From assembly GCA_945874225.1 (NCBI GenBank), contig CAMCFT010000020.1, forward strand, positions 1 through 64,000: a stretch of DNA of 64,000 nucleotides, in the 5' to 3' direction. Positions 8,690 through 17,200 of this stretch are shown here, one piece after another; position 1 is the first letter of the stretch; every line of letters begins with the position of its first letter. The notes under the pieces are model-generated. The model was not told the DNA's origin. It searched no databases and saw nothing but the letters and a program-made list of their open reading frames with translations. The DNA is from Flavobacterium psychrophilum (GTDB taxonomy: Bacteria; Bacteroidota; Bacteroidia; Flavobacteriales; Flavobacteriaceae). A program made the position numbers and the translations under genes.

Positions 8690-9769
8690 TTAAAGATTGA
8701 AAATTTTATAAATTTGATGAGTCGATTTGATAATGGTTTCTGTTCGTTCCGGATGTGTGTCTGAAATAAATAACTGTCCAAAAGTATCGCTGTTGACCAT
8801 TTCGATTATTTTAGCTACCCGACTTTCGTCTAATTTATCGAAGATGTCATCAAAAAGTAAAATGGGTTTAAAGCCGCTTTGAGTTTTTAAAAATTCAAAT
8901 TGGGCAAGTTTTAAGGCAATTAAAAAAGATTTTTGTTGGCCTTGAGAACCAAATTTCTTTATGGGAAAATTATCTATTTCAAATGACAAATCATCTTTAT
9001 GAATTCCAACACTTGTGTAATGCAAAGCCCTGTCTTTATTGATGTTTTCCTCTAAGAGTGTCAGCAAATTATTTTCAAATAAATGACTTTCATAAACTAA
9101 TTGAACTGTTTCCTGTGAACCTGTAATGGCTTGATGATGCGTATTGAAAATAGGGATAAATTGCTCGATGAATTCTTTTCGCTTTTCGAAAATGTATTTT
9201 CCAAAAGCATCTAGTTGCTCATTATATATAGAAAGCGTATCGTTATCGAAAACATAATTCAACGCAAAATATTTCAACAAAGCATTGCGCTGACTCATCA
9301 CTTTTTGATATTGAATGAGTTGTTTCAAATATTGGGAATCCAATTGTGAAATAACGCTATCCATAAACTTCCTTCGTGTTTCGCTGCCTTCAACAATCAA
9401 ATCTCTGTCTGCAGGAGAAATAATTACTAAAGGAATAAACCCAACGTGTTCCGAAAATTTATCATAGATTTTCCCGTTGCGTTTCAATATTTTTTTCTGA
9501 CCCTTTTTTAAGCTACAAATGATTTGTTCGTTTCTTTCGTTGATTTCAAACTCGCCATCGATGACAAAAAACTCTTCTCCGTGTTTGATATTTTGAACGG
9601 CTTGGGGGTTGAAATAACTTTTTCCGTATGATAAATGGTAGATTGCATCCAACACATTGGTCTTTCCAATTCCGTTTTTGCCCACAAAACAATTTATTTT
9701 GCCCACAAATTCGAAATTTGCTTCGGAAAAGTTCTTGTAATTGAATAATGAAATGGTTTTTAAATACAT
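8690..9769 (-). CDS. recF: DNA replication/repair protein RecF
   Basis: An SMC-like ATPase of 359 aa that helps RecO and RecR load RecA at gaps. Walker A is [15 protein letters not shown], the ABC-type signature lies in [18 protein letters not shown], and Walker B is [15 protein letters not shown]. Length is normal for the family. Unlike the classic dnaA-dnaN-recF arrangement, it is followed by the DUF3089 gene and faces a divergent TPR gene (intergenic 9770-9914), with no dnaA or dnaN in the window. Confidence 0.96.
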   Translation of the reverse strand: MYLKTISLFNYKNFSEANFEFVGKINCFVGKNGIGKTNVLDAIYHLSYGKSYFNPQAVQNIKHGEEFFVIDGEFEINERNEQIICSLKKGQKKILKRNGKIYDKFSEHVGFIPLVIISPADRDLIVEGSETRRKFMDSVISQLDSQYLKQLIQYQKVMSQRNALLKYFALNYVFDNDTLSIYNEQLDAFGKYIFEKRKEFIEQFIPIFNTHHQAITGSQETVQLVYESHLFENNLLTLLEENINKDRALHYTSVGIHKDDLSFEIDNFPIKKFGSQGQQKSFLIALKLAQFEFLKTQSGFKPILLFDDIFDKLDESRVAKIIEMVNSDTFGQLFISDTHPERTETIIKSTHQIYKIFNL

Positions 9770-9882
9770 TGGTAAAGCTTGCTGGTATTGAGAATCTTCC
9801 TGATTTTGGATATTTTTTTTAAAGTGGGTGCAAATTATTGAAAAATATCGATAAAAGAGGTTTTAGATTTGAATAAATATTA

Positions 9883-9890
9883 TATTTTTG
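9883..9890 (+). promoter_or_regulatory. Predicted -7 promoter element of the TPR gene
   Basis: TATTTTTG matches TAnnTTTG, 24 nt upstream of the ATG at 9915. No clear -33 element is seen. Confidence 0.5.
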
Positions 9891-9914
9891 CCACTCACTA
9901 AATTAAATATTTAA

Positions 9915-10688
9915 ATGGCTACTTATAATAAAAGAGGATATAAACCAGCAAAAGAAAAAGAAGGAAAAGAAGTTACCGAAGACATAAAAGTTCTTGAGAA
10001 AAACAGCAAAACAGCAGAAGTTTTTTCAACATTGGACACCACAGCATCAAAAACTGAGGATTTTGTTGCTAAAAATCAAAGAATTATTATTGGAGTTGTT
10101 GGTGCAATTGCATTATTGACTGTTGGATATTTAACTTATCAAAAATTTGTTGCTGCCCCAAAACAAGATGAAGCTGCTACCGAAATGTTTGTTGCACAAC
10201 AAAACTTTCAAAAAGCTACAGACGGAGTTGCAAGCGATTCATTATATAAATTAGCATTGAATGGTTCTGAAGGGAAATTTGGCTTTATAAAAATTGCTGA
10301 TGAATATTCAGGAACTGATGCTGGAAATCTAGCTAATTATTATGCTGGTATTGCTTATTTAAATACAGGAAAATATACTGAAGCGATTGACTATTTAGGC
10401 AAATTCAAATCAGATGATATCGTTTTAAGTGCTTTGGCTAAGGGTGCAATTGGAGATGCTTACTCTCAAAACAAACAACCAAAAGAAGCTTTGGAAAATT
10501 ATGTAAAAGCGGCTGAAGCCAATAAAAATGATTTTACTACACCACGTTTCTTGTTGAAAGCCGGAAAAACAGCATTGGCATTAGGTAATAAAGTGGATGC
10601 ACTAAAATACTTTACAGATATTAAAGAAAATTTTGATGCCTCTCCAGAAGCTGCTTCAGTAGATGTATTGATAGGATTAGCACAGTAA
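9915..10688 (+). CDS. TPR protein with a single membrane anchor
   Basis: A 257-aa protein with a charged N-terminal tail (about 1-55), one membrane helix (IIIGVVGAIALLTVGYL, about 57-74) and tetratricopeptide-like helices in the C-terminal half (YYAGIAYLNTGKYTEAIDYL, ALAKGAIGDAYSQNKQPKEA). The layout resembles YfgM/AncA-type proteins that face the periplasm and assist envelope protein quality control. That comparison is an inference from architecture. It is followed by ribH, which has its own predicted promoter in the 83-nt gap. Confidence 0.85.
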   Translation: MATYNKRGYKPAKEKEGKEVTEDIKVLEKNSKTAEVFSTLDTTASKTEDFVAKNQRIIIGVVGAIALLTVGYLTYQKFVAAPKQDEAATEMFVAQQNFQKATDGVASDSLYKLALNGSEGKFGFIKIADEYSGTDAGNLANYYAGIAYLNTGKYTEAIDYLGKFKSDDIVLSALAKGAIGDAYSQNKQPKEALENYVKAAEANKNDFTTPRFLLKAGKTALALGNKVDALKYFTDIKENFDASPEAASVDVLIGLAQ

Positions 10689-10705
10689 TTTTAGGATTAT
10701 ACATA

Positions 10706-10713
10706 TAGATTTG
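10706..10713 (+). promoter_or_regulatory. Predicted -7 promoter element of ribH
   Basis: TAGATTTG, an exact TAnnTTTG match, lies 58 nt upstream of the ribH ATG. No FMN-riboswitch-like structure was recognised in the leader. Confidence 0.45.
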
Positions 10714-10771
10714 GTAACTTTATGTTTTTAATTCTAAATCTTTATTGTTAAATTTTTATTCCTAAAAAAAA

Positions 10772-11341
10772 ATGGCTACTAAAAACAAAAACTTATCTGA
10801 ATACGATAAAAATTCAATCCCAAACGCGAAAAATTTTCGGTTTGGGATTGTTGTTTCAGAGTGGAATGACACGATAACCGAAGCACTTTGTTTTGGTGCA
10901 TTCACGGGACTTTTAGAGAACGAAGTGCCATCAGAACATATCATTCGTTGGAATGTGCCGGGAAGTTTTGAACTTGTTTATGGTGCTAAAAAAATGTTGC
11001 AAACGCAAAATGTTGATGCAGTAATCGCTATTGGCTGCGTAATTCAGGGACAAACCAAACATTTTGATTTTGTTTGCGAAGCAGTTTCACAAGGAATAAA
11101 AGACCTAAATGTAGAAACCGATATTCCTGTTATTTTTTGTGTTTTGACTGATAATACTATGCAGCAATCTATTGACAGAAGTGGTGGAAAACACGGAAAT
11201 AAAGGAACAGAAGCTGCTATTGCAGCTATAAAAATGGCTTATTTAAGACATCAGGCTTCGTTTAGTCATCAATTTAAAAATCAACAATTATTATCAACCG
11301 GTCCATTGCAAATCGAAGGCTTGAAGATGATAGAAGAATAA
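10772..11341 (+). CDS. ribH: 6,7-dimethyl-8-ribityllumazine synthase
   Basis: Condenses 5-amino-6-ribitylaminouracil with 3,4-dihydroxybutanone phosphate in the penultimate step of riboflavin synthesis. Family motifs are FGIVVSEWNDTITEAL, the substrate-binding RWNVPGSFEL, IAIGCVIQGQTKHFDFV with the catalytic histidine, and SIDRSGGKHGNKGTEAA. At 189 aa it is longer than most homologues (about 155-165); the extra length is a C-terminal tail from about residue 165 that ends GLKMIEE. A strong hairpin terminator follows. Confidence 0.96.
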   Translation: MATKNKNLSEYDKNSIPNAKNFRFGIVVSEWNDTITEALCFGAFTGLLENEVPSEHIIRWNVPGSFELVYGAKKMLQTQNVDAVIAIGCVIQGQTKHFDFVCEAVSQGIKDLNVETDIPVIFCVLTDNTMQQSIDRSGGKHGNKGTEAAIAAIKMAYLRHQASFSHQFKNQQLLSTGPLQIEGLKMIEE

Positions 11342-11360
11342 AGACAAAATAGATAAATCT

Positions 11361-11396
11361 AAAACCTATACTGTTCTATTGATGGTATAGGTTTTT
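11361..11396 (+). terminator. Rho-independent terminator after ribH
   Basis: An 11-bp perfect stem (aaaacctatac at 11361-11371 with gtataggtttt at 11385-11395) and a 13-nt loop run into a T-rich tail, 20 nt after the ribH stop. Confidence 0.85.
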
Positions 11397-11431
11397 TGTT
11401 TTATTTATGATTATTCCCAACAGAAATTTAT

Positions 11432-11439
11432 TAAATTTG
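11432..11439 (+). promoter_or_regulatory. Predicted -7 promoter element of mutL
   Basis: TAAATTTG is an exact TAnnTTTG match, 67 nt before the mutL ATG. The transcript leader would contain the ctgaacact repeat tract. Confidence 0.55.
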
Positions 11440-11456
11440 CTCACTTCAGTTTTTTA

Positions 11457-11500
11457 CTGAACACTAATTACTGAACACTTATTACTGAACACTGAACACT
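11457..11500 (+). repeat. Short ctgaacact repeat tract in the mutL leader
   Basis: Four copies of the 9-mer ctgaacact at 11457, 11471, 11485 and 11492; the last two overlap by 2 nt. The first three are 14 nt apart. The tract ends 6 nt before the mutL start codon. Confidence 0.8.
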
Positions 11501-11506
11501 AAAAAA

Positions 11507-13357
11507 ATGCCGAGTATTATTCAATTACTTCCCGATCACGTTGCCAATCAAATTGCCGCTGGAGAAGTCGTTCAACGGCCTGCTTCGGTTGTAAAGGAAT
11601 TGCTTGAAAATGCTGTTGATGCTGGAGCAAATGACATCAAATTAATTTTGAAAGATGCCGGTAAATCTTTAGTTCAGGTGATTGATAATGGACTGGGAAT
11701 GAATGTTACTGATGCGCGTTTGTGTTTCGAGCGTCACGCAACTTCAAAAATCCGTCAAGCTGAAGATTTGTTTTCTTTGCATACCAAAGGTTTTCGTGGA
11801 GAAGCTTTGGCTTCTATTGCAGCGATTGCCCACGTGGAAATGAAAACCAAGCAAGACCAAGAAGAACTGGGAACTCATATTGTCATTGAAGGCAGTAAGT
11901 TTGTGTCGCAAGACGTAGCGGTTTTACCAAAAGGAACTTCTTTTGGAGTCAAAAATTTATTTTTTAATATTCCTGCTCGTCGCAATTTCTTGAAATCGGA
12001 TACGGTGGAATACCGCCATATCATTGATGAGTTTCATCGTGTGGCCTTGGCGCACCCGCAACTATATTTCACATTTTACCACAATGGAAGCGAAATGTTT
12101 AATTTGCATCCTTCGAGTTTGAGACAGCGAATTGTGAATGTTTTTTCTGGTAAAACCAATGAAAAATTAGTTCCTGTTAACGAAGAAACCGAAATTGTAA
12201 GCATTCAGGGTTTTGTTTGCAAACCTGAGTTTGCTAAGAAAAATCGTGGCGAACAGTTTTTCTTTGTCAATGATAGATTCATAAAAAGTGGTTATTTGCA
12301 TCACGCCGTAATGGCAGCTTATGATGGGCTTTTGAAAGATGGCGCACAGCCAAGTTATTTTTTATATTTAACGGTTCCGCCAAACACAATCGATATCAAT
12401 ATTCATCCCACAAAAACCGAAATTAAGTTTGATGATGAATCTGCTTTGTATGCAATTTTACGGGCTTCGATAAAACATAGTTTGGGTCAATTTAATGTAG
12501 CACCAGTTTTGGATTTTGAGCGCGATGCTAATTTGGACACACCATATCATTACAAAGATTTGGTAGGAAGTACGCCAACGATTCAAGTCGATGGCAGTTT
12601 TAATCCTTTTTCCGAAGAAGACAAGCCTAATAGGCATTTTGAAAATACTAATTATAGAAAACCAGAATCTACAGCAAATTGGGAAAGTTTGTATGTGGGT
12701 TTAAAACAGGATTCTGAAGAAGTCGAAACGGTGAATTTTGAAAATGAGGCAGTGACTTCGTCTTTATTTAACAGTGAAGATGTGGAACAAGCGGTTCATA
12801 AAACCTACCAAATTCATAAAAAATATATTGTAAATCCCATAAAATCAGGAATGATAATTGTGGATCAGCAACGAGCACATCAACGAATTTTGTACGAACA
12901 ATTTCTGACCAATATCACAGTCAATTTGGCGTCAAGCCAGCAGTTGTTGTTTCCGTTGCATTTGTATTTTTCGAATGGAGAAATGCAATTGATAAAAGAA
13001 TTAAAACCTTCGTTGACCAACACGGGCTTTGTTTTTGAAGAAACTAATGATGAGAGCGTTTTGATTTCAGGATTGCCGGTCAATGTTTCCGAAAGTGAAG
13101 CTTCACTAGTTTTAGAACAACTTTTGAGCGATTTGCACGATGGAATTCCGGAAAGCAGTTTCAGCCAGAATGACACTATAGCCAAATCTATGGCACGAAG
13201 TTTGGCAGTAAAAACAGGAACTTATTTAACCGAAAAAGAACAGGAAAACTTGGTAAACGGACTTTTTGCCTGTAAAGACCCTAATGTTTCCCCATTTCAA
13301 AAACCTACTTTCATTACAATGCGTGTGGAAGATTTAGACAAAAAATTTGCACTATGA
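11507..13357 (+). CDS. mutL: DNA mismatch repair protein MutL
   Basis: A 616-aa GHKL ATPase that links MutS mismatch recognition to strand removal. N-terminal motifs are NQIAAGEVVQRPASVVKELL, DAGA, DNGLGM and HATSKI with TKGFRGEALASIAA. A low-similarity linker (about 340-430) leads to the C-terminal dimerisation/endonuclease domain. There the expected DQHA(x)2E(x)4E metal motif reads DQQRAHQRILYE at 453-464, with His and the first Glu replaced by Gln, so nuclease activity is uncertain. The stop overlaps the next start (ATGATGA), coupling mutL to a rhomboid gene. Confidence 0.96.
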   Translation: MPSIIQLLPDHVANQIAAGEVVQRPASVVKELLENAVDAGANDIKLILKDAGKSLVQVIDNGLGMNVTDARLCFERHATSKIRQAEDLFSLHTKGFRGEALASIAAIAHVEMKTKQDQEELGTHIVIEGSKFVSQDVAVLPKGTSFGVKNLFFNIPARRNFLKSDTVEYRHIIDEFHRVALAHPQLYFTFYHNGSEMFNLHPSSLRQRIVNVFSGKTNEKLVPVNEETEIVSIQGFVCKPEFAKKNRGEQFFFVNDRFIKSGYLHHAVMAAYDGLLKDGAQPSYFLYLTVPPNTIDINIHPTKTEIKFDDESALYAILRASIKHSLGQFNVAPVLDFERDANLDTPYHYKDLVGSTPTIQVDGSFNPFSEEDKPNRHFENTNYRKPESTANWESLYVGLKQDSEEVETVNFENEAVTSSLFNSEDVEQAVHKTYQIHKKYIVNPIKSGMIIVDQQRAHQRILYEQFLTNITVNLASSQQLLFPLHLYFSNGEMQLIKELKPSLTNTGFVFEETNDESVLISGLPVNVSESEASLVLEQLLSDLHDGIPESSFSQNDTIAKSMARSLAVKTGTYLTEKEQENLVNGLFACKDPNVSPFQKPTFITMRVEDLDKKFAL

Positions 13358-14166
13358 TGAATATCACACCAGTTGTAAAGCAACTTTTAATAATTAACAT
13401 TCTCTTTTTTATTGGTTCCTATTTTGTACCAGTATCGTATGATTTATTTGCACTTTATTATCCTGAAAACGATGGTTTTAGAATTTGGCAGCTCATAACG
13501 CATATGTTTATGCACGCTCCATTTCCTAATCTATCACATATATTATTCAATATGTTTGCGTTGTATTCCTTCGGAAGTGCTTTAGAACATTTTTGGGGTG
13601 GAAAAAAATTCTTGTTTTTCTATATTTCTTGTGGATTAGGAGCAGCTTTGTTACATACAGTAGTCAATTATGTTGAGATTCATTCTTTGTTATCTCAAGT
13701 GTCAAATTTGAATTTATCAACTTCAGAATTACATCAATTATTAAATGCAGATTACAGTTCACTTTTTGATGCAAAAGGGAAAATGATGGCTGGTGAAATC
13801 AACTCTCTTTTAGAAAGAGTTCATTGTACTCAACAACAATTTAACGCCATTGGAGAAGCATCTGTGATTTCTAAAGGCACTGTTATTGGTGCTTCGGGAG
13901 CCGTTTATGGATTATTGGCAGCTTTTGCTTTTATGTTTCCAAATGCGGAATTGGCATTACTTTTTATTCCTATTCCAATAAAAGCGAAGTATTTTGTACC
14001 GGGAATATTGGCAATCGATTTGTTTTTAGGTTTTAATGGACAATCTATTTTTGGTGCCGGAAGTACTGGAATAGCACATTTTGCACACGTTGGTGGTGCA
14101 TTAACTGGTTTTATAATGATGTGGTTTTGGAAGAAAAACCAGTTTAATAGTAATCGTTGGAATTAG
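13354..14166 (+). CDS. Rhomboid-family intramembrane serine protease
   Basis: A 270-aa polytopic protein. HMFMHAPFPNLSHILFNMFA contains the rhomboid HxxxN region, GASGAVYGLLAAF carries the catalytic serine (GxSG), and HFAHVGGALTGF carries the catalytic histidine in the last helix. It would cleave membrane protein segments in the inner membrane; substrates are unknown. An insert of about 60 soluble residues (about 115-170) separates the early and catalytic helices. The start overlaps the mutL stop by 4 nt; an ATG one codon later is equally possible. A GC-rich dispersed repeat starts immediately after the stop. Confidence 0.92.
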   Translation: MMNITPVVKQLLIINILFFIGSYFVPVSYDLFALYYPENDGFRIWQLITHMFMHAPFPNLSHILFNMFALYSFGSALEHFWGGKKFLFFYISCGLGAALLHTVVNYVEIHSLLSQVSNLNLSTSELHQLLNADYSSLFDAKGKMMAGEINSLLERVHCTQQQFNAIGEASVISKGTVIGASGAVYGLLAAFAFMFPNAELALLFIPIPIKAKYFVPGILAIDLFLGFNGQSIFGAGSTGIAHFAHVGGALTGFIMMWFWKKNQFNSNRWN

Positions 14167-14187
14167 CCCCTAACTCCTGAAGGGGAA
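14167..14187. repeat. Dispersed GC-rich repeat, family 1, copy a
   Basis: cccctaactcctgaagggga (14167-14186) is the first of five related copies with consensus close to cccctaacccccgaaggggg, a small C-run/G-run hairpin. It sits directly after the stop of the first rhomboid gene. Confidence 0.7.
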
Positions 14188-14252
14188 TTAGCAACAAATG
14201 TGATTTCTCCTTTGTCGAATGACAAGATTTAGAATAATTTATTTTAGAAAAA

Positions 14253-15119
14253 ATGGCTAGTATTATAGACGACTTAAAATTGCATTATAAATTTGGTGGT
14301 ATAGCTCAAAGGCTTATCTACTGGAATGTTGCTTGCTTTCTGGTTTCATTATTATTTTTTTACCAATTTAATGTTGGTGTTTTTAATTTTCCAAATTGGA
14401 TTGCTTTGTCATCGGAACCTTCGGTTTTTATAATAAAACCTTGGACCTTGCTAACTTATGCTTTTTTTCACGATGGATTTAGTCATATTTTTTTCAATAT
14501 GATTGTTTTGAATTTTTCCAGTACTTTATTTCTTACTTTTTTCTCCCAAAAACAATTGCTGGGATTGTATGTTTTAAGCTCAATATTTGCAGGTATTGCG
14601 TTTGTTTTAGGCTATTATTTCTTGAATTTTAGTGCTTCTATTGTTGGCGCTTCAGCAGCAATTATGGCTATATTAGTAGCTACAACAACTTATCAGCCTT
14701 TGATGAATGTAAGGTTGTTGTTCATTGGTAACGTGAAACTTTGGCACATTACACTTGTTATTCTTGTTATTGACCTGATGCAAATTCGTATTGAAAACAC
14801 TGGTGGACACATTGCTCATTTAGCAGGTGCTTTTTTTGGGTTTGTTTTTATTAAATTATTGCAAAACGGAACCGATTTGAGTAAAATTGTTTCAAACCTA
14901 TTGGATTTTTTTGTTAATTTGTTTCGGAAATCCCCATCCACACCATTCAAAAAGGTACACAAAAATTATAATAAGCCAGTGGCGAAACCCGCTTCAAAGA
15001 TTATAACCAAAGACAAAACGCAACAGCAAATTGATGAAATTCTAGATAAAATAAGTCGTTCCGGATATGATTGTCTGACAAAAGAAGAAAAAGAATTTTT
15101 GTTTAAAGCCGGGAAATAA
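14253..15119 (+). CDS. Rhomboid-family protease with C-terminal cytosolic tail
   Basis: A second, diverged rhomboid of 288 aa. AFFHDGFSHIFFNMIVL corresponds to the HxxxN region, the catalytic serine is expected in SIVGASAAIMAI (GASA in place of GASG), and the histidine in GGHIAHLAGAFFGF. After the helices a basic linker leads to a short C-terminal domain ending DEILDKISRSGYDCLTKEEK, resembling the DUF6576 tail of Bacteroidetes rhomboids. It follows the first rhomboid by 86 nt and is probably in the same operon. Confidence 0.9.
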   Translation: MASIIDDLKLHYKFGGIAQRLIYWNVACFLVSLLFFYQFNVGVFNFPNWIALSSEPSVFIIKPWTLLTYAFFHDGFSHIFFNMIVLNFSSTLFLTFFSQKQLLGLYVLSSIFAGIAFVLGYYFLNFSASIVGASAAIMAILVATTTYQPLMNVRLLFIGNVKLWHITLVILVIDLMQIRIENTGGHIAHLAGAFFGFVFIKLLQNGTDLSKIVSNLLDFFVNLFRKSPSTPFKKVHKNYNKPVAKPASKIITKDKTQQQIDEILDKISRSGYDCLTKEEKEFLFKAGK

Positions 15120-15183
15120 AATTAGTATTCAGTGTGCAGTCGCAGTTGGCAGTTTGTCAATTAACAACAAACAAACATAAAAA

Positions 15184-16230
15184 ATGAAAAACCTTTCATG
15201 GTTTAATAAATTGATGTTTTTTTTGAATATAGTGCTTACTGTATCGACATTCATTGCTTATGTTTTACCTTTTTTGGCTCCAAAACTTTTTCCGCTTTTA
15301 TCCGTTCTTACCCTCTTTATGCCTTTATTTTTTATAGGGAATGGGTTGTTTTTCTTGTATTGGGGATTTCAGTTCAAGAAGAGAATGATTTTGTCTGGGT
15401 TGGTGTTATTAATGGGAATTACTTTTATCAATAAATTTTATAAATTTTCGGCAAAGGATTACCCCGAAAACGAGAAAGATTTTACGGTAATGAGTTATAA
15501 TGTTCGTTTATTGAATGTATTCAAATGGTTAGACAGAGAAGATGTCCCGGAAAACATTTTGACTTTCATAAATGACAAAAACCCTGATATATTGTGCATT
15601 CAGGAATATTCTTATTCTGCCAATATTGATTTGAAAGTGTATCGCCATAAATACATTTTGATGGAAGGAAATCAAATTAAAACCGGTCAAGCAATTTTCT
15701 CCAAGTTTCCCATTATAGATCAAGGAAATATTGTGTTTCCAAACTCCAATAATAATGTTGTTTTTGCAGACATCAAAAAGGGGAAAGATATTATCAGAGT
15801 CTATAATATGCATCTTCAATCCATAAAAATCTCACCCGATGTCACCGAAATAAACGATAATATAGATGCTATCAATCAAGGAAAATCACAACGGCTTTTT
15901 AATAGAATAAGCAAAGCTTTTAAACAACAGCAGCAGCAAGCCGAGATAATCAAAGAACATAAAAAAGAATGTCCGTATCCCATTATTATTTGTGGGGATA
16001 TGAATAATAGTGCATTTTCGTATGTTTATCGAAATATAAAAGGAAAATTAAAAGACAGTTTTGAAGAAGCTGGAAAAGGTTTTGGTGCGACTTATAAGTT
16101 CCGATATTATCCTGCCAGAATAGACTATATTTTTGCTGATGAAAAAATGACGGTCAAGAAATTTGAAAGTTTTCCTGAATTTGAAAACTCCGACCATTAT
16201 CCAATTATGGCAAAATTGTCAATGGAATAG
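15184..16230 (+). CDS. Endonuclease/exonuclease/phosphatase (EEP) family membrane protein
   Basis: A 348-aa protein with three N-terminal membrane helices (about 8-95) and a C-terminal EEP domain. Catalytic motifs are FTVMSYNVRLL, DILCIQEYS (metal-binding Glu), IICGDMNNS (Asp and Asn) and the terminal SDHYPIMAKL (catalytic Asp-His). The domain would face one side of the inner membrane and hydrolyse phosphodiesters or phosphoesters; nucleic acid is not the only possible substrate. It is the last gene of the mutL-rhomboid run and is convergent with wbqC across a long perfect hairpin. Confidence 0.9.
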   Translation: MKNLSWFNKLMFFLNIVLTVSTFIAYVLPFLAPKLFPLLSVLTLFMPLFFIGNGLFFLYWGFQFKKRMILSGLVLLMGITFINKFYKFSAKDYPENEKDFTVMSYNVRLLNVFKWLDREDVPENILTFINDKNPDILCIQEYSYSANIDLKVYRHKYILMEGNQIKTGQAIFSKFPIIDQGNIVFPNSNNNVVFADIKKGKDIIRVYNMHLQSIKISPDVTEINDNIDAINQGKSQRLFNRISKAFKQQQQQAEIIKEHKKECPYPIIICGDMNNSAFSYVYRNIKGKLKDSFEEAGKGFGATYKFRYYPARIDYIFADEKMTVKKFESFPEFENSDHYPIMAKLSME

Positions 16231-16271
16231 AGCGTTTATGCTATTTTAGCATTAAATTTAACGATAAAAAC

Positions 16272-16381
16272 TAACCAGCTATTTGTCATTCTGACGCAGG
16301 AAGAATCTCATCTTGTTGCTCACGTTTGTTGAGATTCTTCCTGCGTCAGAATGACAAAATTATACAAAGTCATTCTGGTTA
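16272..16381. repeat. Perfect 29-bp inverted repeat between convergent genes
   Basis: Arms tttgtcattctgacgcagga... at 16282-16310 and 16330-16358 are perfect reverse complements over 29 nt with a 19-nt loop. An outer 7-bp pair (taaccag at 16272-16278 and ctggtta at 16375-16381) brackets it. The stem contrasts in composition with its AT-rich surroundings. It may act as a bidirectional transcription barrier, and its sequence suggests a dispersed REP- or MITE-like element. Confidence 0.85.
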
Positions 16382-16411
16382 ATCCGTAAGCATTGGAGCT
16401 AGAGCAAAATA

Positions 16412-17101
16412 TTATTTAAATGACTGTGGAGTTTTTTTTGATTCCCAGTTCTGGTTTTTCAAATAATCCAAAGCATATTTTCCTTCATTAAATATCAAAT
16501 CAAGAACACTCAAATTATTCAAAAACCCGTGTTTATCGTCAAAGACCTGAGTGTAAGGTTCAAATTGGGAATCGTCTTTTTTTCCGTCTGCCAAAATTCT
16601 AAAATCCAAAATTGTATTTGAATCTACTTCTTGAAAATATTCGGTTGTAGTTTCATATTCGAATTTCATTCGCATACTTTTAGAAATAAAATCCATTGTT
16701 TCAAAATTCAAGTCCATCAAAAAATCGTATTTTTTTTCGAAAATAGAACGAATGTCATCCTCAAAATATTCAAAAAAAGGAGAACTTCTGTAAGCCGCTT
16801 CCAATGATTTGAAATGTTGTTTTTGCCAGTCAAAATCAGTTTCGATTTTGATGTCTTTCGTTTTTTGATATATTTGTTTGGAATGTTTTACGGGAATATT
16901 CAGCAATTGAATTCCATTTGGACTATAAATATAAGTACGGTTGCGATTGGTTTGTTTTTGGAAATTATCTTCCATTTCAAACACAATTTTTTCGGATTGA
17001 GCCATTGCAACATAATGACTAATCGAAGGAAAATAGGTGGGATGGAATAAGCCCCCTAACCCCCGAAGGGTGAATTCCTCGATAGTATTGGAATGGGTCA
17101 T
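16412..17101 (-). CDS. WbqC-like family protein
   Basis: A 229-aa member of the WbqC family, recognised from HPTYFPSISHYVAMAQ, FQKQTNRNRTYI, LLNIPVKHS, DFDWQKQHFKSLEAAYRSSPFFEYFEDD and the C-terminal YTQVFDDKHGFL. The family occurs in glycan loci and its chemistry is poorly defined. The normal N-terminus is a few residues before HPTYFPS. Here 18 extra residues (ending TLRGLGGL) are encoded by a family 1 dispersed repeat, and the only upstream in-frame ATG is beyond it at 17101. It is the last gene of the parA-to-wbqC run. Confidence 0.85.
   Translation of the reverse strand: MTHSNTIEEFTLRGLGGLFHPTYFPSISHYVAMAQSEKIVFEMEDNFQKQTNRNRTYIYSPNGIQLLNIPVKHSKQIYQKTKDIKIETDFDWQKQHFKSLEAAYRSSPFFEYFEDDIRSIFEKKYDFLMDLNFETMDFISKSMRMKFEYETTTEYFQEVDSNTILDFRILADGKKDDSQFEPYTQVFDDKHGFLNNLSVLDLIFNEGKYALDYLKNQNWESKKTPQSFK
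17051..17078. repeat. Dispersed GC-rich repeat, family 1, copy b (inside wbqC)
   Basis: gccccctaacccccgaaggg (17051-17070) lies within the 5' end of the wbqC-like gene and encodes part of its extra N-terminus. It is nearly identical to the copy after recQ at 35885. Confidence 0.75.
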
Positions 17102-17171
17102 TTTATTTTCATTTCTATAATTGACATCTTTTTGATTTTAACTTAACAGAGGTTTATCATCAAATGCTAAA

Positions 17172-17200
17172 ACTCCCCCTTAGGGGGTTGGGGGGCTTTT
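17172..17200. repeat. Dispersed GC-rich repeat, family 1, copy c (lepB 3' end)
   Basis: ctcccccttagggggttggg begins at 17173. The copy extends into the last codons of lepB and encodes its final residues, SPPTP. It is in the opposite orientation to copies a, b and e. Confidence 0.75.

Noticed and set aside
8690..9914. Replication origin beside recF
   Set aside because: No dnaA or dnaN, no cluster of DnaA boxes and no long AT-rich tandem repeats are near recF. recF alone is not evidence.
10689..10771. FMN riboswitch before ribH
   Set aside because: The 83-nt gap is too short and lacks the conserved helices of the RFN element.
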